From Herpetosiphonaceae bacterium (GTDB lineage: Bacteria; Chloroflexota; Chloroflexia; Chloroflexales; Herpetosiphonaceae), in the NCBI GenBank assembly GCA_013538855.1, contig JABXJS010000235.1:1-64000 (forward strand): DNA of 64,000 nt, written 5' to 3'. Positions 61,721 through 64,000 of this stretch are shown here, one piece after another. The number at the start of each line of letters is the position of its first letter. The first letter of the stretch is position 1. The notes beneath the pieces are model-generated. The model did no database searches. It was not told the DNA's origin and saw nothing but the letters and a program-made list of their open reading frames with translations. Made by a program: the position numbers and the translations under genes.

Positions 61721-61766
61721 GGGGGCGCGTGGGATTCCTGCTCACGCGCTCCCGGCAGCGCTATTT
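61721..61766 (+). terminator. first intrinsic terminator after the repeats
   Basis: GGGGGCGCGTG (61721-61731) pairs with CACGCGCTCCC (61743-61753, one mismatch), followed by GGCAGCGCTATTTTTTCC. Confidence 0.65.
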
Positions 61767-61783
61767 TTTCCTCCTCAAGTACT

Positions 61784-61826
61784 GCTAGCCCGACGTGCTG
61801 TGGGAGCGCGTCGGGCTAGCTTTATT
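61784..61826 (+). terminator. second terminator after the repeats
   Basis: A perfect 12-bp stem (61784-61795 with 61809-61820), 13-nt loop, is followed by TTTATT. It may also serve the convergent GH13 gene, whose stop is at 61844. Confidence 0.75.
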
Positions 61827-61843
61827 GTATGTGCGCTGTGGCG

Positions 61844-63526
61844 CTAGGGGCGCAGCACAAAGACCTTGCCGCCGGAGCCAGGCACCTCGACCGACTGCGG
61901 CCCGGCGGCGTAGTCGGCGTCGTAGTTGTAGACCCACTCGTGCCAAGTGCCAGCGCGCGGGAAGGGCACATCGACATAGGTTGTCTCGATGCCGAAGTTG
62001 AGCACCGTGACCACAAAACAGCTCTCATCATCGCTCCAGCGCTGGTAGGCCATGAGCTTGCGCTCGCCATCGAGGACCAGCGGCGTAATATTGTTGCCAA
62101 CGAGCGCCGAGCACGCGGTGCGCAGCTGGATCATCCCGCGATAGAAGGCGTGTAAATCCTGGCCATCCTGCTGCTCCAGCAGCTGCCACTGGAGCCGATT
62201 TGAGTCGATGGTGCGCTCGGTCCACATGCCAAACTCCTGGCCGTGGTAGAGCATGGGCACGCCAGCGGCGGTGAACAGCGCAATTGCGCCGAGCTTCGAC
62301 TTGAGGTGCGCCGTGTCGGGGTGGATGTTGGGATTGCAGGTGACCTCGTAGATCACGCGCTGCTCATCGTGGGACTCGAGGAAGTTGATCGCCTGCGCGT
62401 TATCGCTATAGCCAGCGCTGCGGAAGTCCAGCTCGCGCATGGTCGCCTCGACATCGCCGTACTGACGGTCAGAGAACTCCTGCTCGCTGAGATCGGCGAT
62501 CAGCTGGTACTTGAACGAGACGTGCCATGAGGCGTCGGCCTCGGTCTGCTCAACCATGGTGGTGTAGTCGTCGGTATTTTCGACGATCAGATAGGCGTGG
62601 GGCTTGACCTGGCGCGCCTGCCATGTCAAAAACGAGATGCCGTTTTCGCCGTCGAAGCCGATGCCAGGCGCGTAGTCATAGCGCAGGCCATCGATGTGCA
62701 TATCGACCAGCCAGAAGGTCTGCACATCGGCAAGCAGCTGCTTGCAGGCGTCGTTCCAGTGGTTGAGGTCGGGAAAGCCCCACGGGTTGCCATCGCTGCT
62801 GAAAAACGGATTCTGATCATAGGGATAGAGGTAGGAGATCGGCGATGACGCATCGACGTGGTTGAAGACCACATCGAGGATGATGCCGATGCCGTGCTGA
62901 TGGGCCTGATCGATCAGCGCGCGCAGATCGTCGAGCGAGCCGTAGGACGACTCGGGGCAGAAGAAGAAGGCCGGATTGTAGCCCCAGGAGTGGGAGCCAG
63001 GATACTCAAAGATGGGCATCAGCTCCAGCGACGTCACGCCAAGGTCGCGCAGGTAGGGCAGGCGCTCGATCATGCCTTGAAAGGTGCCCGCAGGGCTAAA
63101 GTCGCCAACGTGGGTCTCGTAAATCACCTGCTCGTTGAGCGGGCGCATATGAAAGCCGTCATCGCCCCACTGGTAGGGCGCAGCCCCGACGGTGAGCAGC
63201 GAGTGCGGCTGCTCGCTGCCCTCGATCCAGCGAATGGCGCGGCTGTAGGGATCGGCGATGAATGTTGCGCCATCGATGACAAACTGATACTCGTAGGAGC
63301 CAGCGGGCAGCTGCTTCTCGATCCACCAAATGCCCTGATCGGAGACCTGGAGCGGATCGGCGGCGGCGTCCCAAGCGTTGAAGGAGCCAACTACAGCGAC
63401 ATGTTTTTTCCAGGGAGCATAGAGCGCAAAGCTAACCCGGCCAGCGCCGTGGTCCTGGGCACCAAGCCAGACACCAGCGGGCAGATCAGCGGACGGTGTG
63501 GTACGCTCAAGTGTATCGCTCGTCAT
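61844..63526 (-). CDS. CBM48-GH13 alpha-glucan-acting enzyme
   Basis: The 560-residue protein has an N-terminal CBM48 (about 25-115; VSFALYAPWKKHVAVVGSFNAWD) and a GH13 TIM barrel (about 130-460). Catalytic residues are D284 nucleophile (GLRYDYAPG), E316 acid/base (YLIVENTDD) and D387 (LESHDEQR). GFHMRPLNEQVIYETHVGDFSP and GIGIILDVVFNHVDASSPISY are the usual region I-type segments. A small beta domain closes it. The closest types are branching enzyme, isoamylase or trehalohydrolase; exact activity is open. No signal peptide, so it acts inside the cell. The terminator at 63536-63567 lies upstream and belongs to the arginase. Confidence 0.9.
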   Translation of the reverse strand: MTSDTLERTTPSADLPAGVWLGAQDHGAGRVSFALYAPWKKHVAVVGSFNAWDAAADPLQVSDQGIWWIEKQLPAGSYEYQFVIDGATFIADPYSRAIRWIEGSEQPHSLLTVGAAPYQWGDDGFHMRPLNEQVIYETHVGDFSPAGTFQGMIERLPYLRDLGVTSLELMPIFEYPGSHSWGYNPAFFFCPESSYGSLDDLRALIDQAHQHGIGIILDVVFNHVDASSPISYLYPYDQNPFFSSDGNPWGFPDLNHWNDACKQLLADVQTFWLVDMHIDGLRYDYAPGIGFDGENGISFLTWQARQVKPHAYLIVENTDDYTTMVEQTEADASWHVSFKYQLIADLSEQEFSDRQYGDVEATMRELDFRSAGYSDNAQAINFLESHDEQRVIYEVTCNPNIHPDTAHLKSKLGAIALFTAAGVPMLYHGQEFGMWTERTIDSNRLQWQLLEQQDGQDLHAFYRGMIQLRTACSALVGNNITPLVLDGERKLMAYQRWSDDESCFVVTVLNFGIETTYVDVPFPRAGTWHEWVYNYDADYAAGPQSVEVPGSGGKVFVLRP

Positions 63527-63535
63527 ACAGACCTC

Positions 63536-63567
63536 AAACTACAAAGAGGAGGCAGTTGTGCCTCCTC
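63536..63567 (-). terminator. intrinsic terminator of the arginase gene
   Basis: GAGGAGGCA (63546-63554) pairs with TGCCTCCTC (63559-63567), 4-nt loop; TTTGTAGTTTG follows on the minus strand. Confidence 0.82.
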
Positions 63568-63598
63568 CAAGCAGCTATAGCACAAGCTATGCCACGTG

Positions 63599-64000
63599 CT
63601 ATGAGCCAGGCGTGCAGGCCAGCTCCGAGCGATCCCAGACGCGCTTGCCAAGCGCCGACAGGGCGATCTCGACGGCGAGGGTGCCGGTGATATTGCGCTC
63701 ATCGAGGATGGGATTGACCTCGACAAGGTCCATGCCGATCAGCTCGCCGCACTCGGCGATCATCTCAACGGCGAGGTGGCCCTCGCGGTAGGTAAGGCCG
63801 CCGGGCACAGGGGTGCCAACGCCAGGCGCAACGGCGGGATCGAACACATCCAGATCAAAGCTAGCGTAGATGCCGTCGTGGGCCGCCCCGGCCACCTCGA
63901 TCGCGCGGCACATCGTCTCATACATACCGTGGCGGTCGATGTACTCGGTGGCGAAGACGTGGACGCCGGCCTCAGCCAGCAGGCGACGCTCGCCAGGATC
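63599..64000 (-). CDS. arginase/agmatinase family protein (5' end outside window)
   Basis: The C-terminal 133 residues are visible, entering at the window edge (DPGERRLLAEAGVHVFATEY, IDRHG). The ureohydrolase metal motif SFDLDVFDPAVAPGVGTP gives the two Mn-binding aspartates, followed by GGLTYREGHLAVEMIAE, and MDLVEVNPILDERN with the conserved Glu. This pattern and the IDRHGM sequence favour arginase (arginine to ornithine and urea) over agmatinase. Its terminator lies just downstream. An internal ATG at 63925 is not the true start, because the frame continues with family sequence upstream. Confidence 0.9.
   Translation of the reverse strand, partial: DPGERRLLAEAGVHVFATEYIDRHGMYETMCRAIEVAGAAHDGIYASFDLDVFDPAVAPGVGTPVPGGLTYREGHLAVEMIAECGELIGMDLVEVNPILDERNITGTLAVEIALSALGKRVWDRSELACTPGS

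Noticed and set aside
61431-61847. Repeat-encoded Arg/Ala/Pro-rich peptides on both strands
   Set aside because: Open frames arise from GC-rich repeats; no start signals or conserved protein features.

Overview
The window looks like a stretch of chromosome from a GC-rich bacterium of the Chloroflexota, most likely class Chloroflexia (Herpetosiphon/Chloroflexales-like). This is inferred from the RpoC with a long coiled-coil insertion, secreted proteins that carry a YLP-type motif (FLPLLLN, C-terminal VYLPQLMR), and the mix of System I cytochrome c maturation genes with CUT1 and oligopeptide ABC transporters. No rRNA, tRNA, CRISPR array or transposase was recognised. Several indel-type lesions (3.5-5.4 kb and about 47.7 kb) show either real gene decay or local sequence errors.

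Layout. 1-3.5 kb: a partial unknown gene, a secreted protein behind a perfect 21-bp hairpin, an amidinotransferase-fold hydrolase, a small membrane protein, a TfoX-N protein and a VOC protein. 3.5-5.4 kb: a broken ABC-2 exporter operon. 5.5-7.6 kb: asnS preceded by a triple AP2-domain protein. 7.8-15.3 kb: a rightward glycan cluster with four glycosyltransferases, the heptose enzymes gmhA and gmhB, and envelope proteins coupled by overlapping start/stop codons. 15.4-24.8 kb: leftward rpoB-rpoC with a free-standing LAGLIDADG homing endonuclease between them, driven by a consensus promoter that overlaps the end of ribF. 25.8-28.6 kb: a fused homocysteine methyltransferase/MTHFR and a zinc-ribbon membrane protein. 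28.7-32.2 kb: a CUT1 sugar ABC operon (binding protein and two permeases, no ATPase) and a 43-residue lipoprotein. 32.4-38.6 kb: ABC-F, coaE, a GAF histidine kinase and two response regulators.

38.7-45.9 kb is a complete leftward ccm operon (ccmA-B-C-D-E-F followed by a TPR and a TlpA-like protein). CcmE has Cys in place of the usual haem-binding His, no CcmH is seen, CcmC carries a large extracytoplasmic insertion, and the last two proteins both begin with a J-like domain without HPD. 46.0-47.1 kb: a CsoR copper-type repressor and an alpha/beta hydrolase. 48.5-50.4 kb: Dpp-type permeases without ATPases. 50.5-54.7 kb: a translationally coupled pair of a SNF2-family helicase and a protein with two TerB_N-like motifs; this is the best candidate for an undescribed system here. 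54.8-64.0 kb: a DMT transporter, a secreted GH16 glucanase under LacI-type operators, a family 5 solute-binding lipoprotein followed by GC-rich tandem repeats, a CBM48-GH13 enzyme and a partial arginase.

The carbohydrate theme (GH16, GH13, the CUT1 ABC genes and the LacI-type operators) fits a heterotroph that degrades polysaccharides. The ccm operon fits a respiring cell that makes c-type cytochromes. All assignments come from reading the sequence and recognising motifs; no database search was run.
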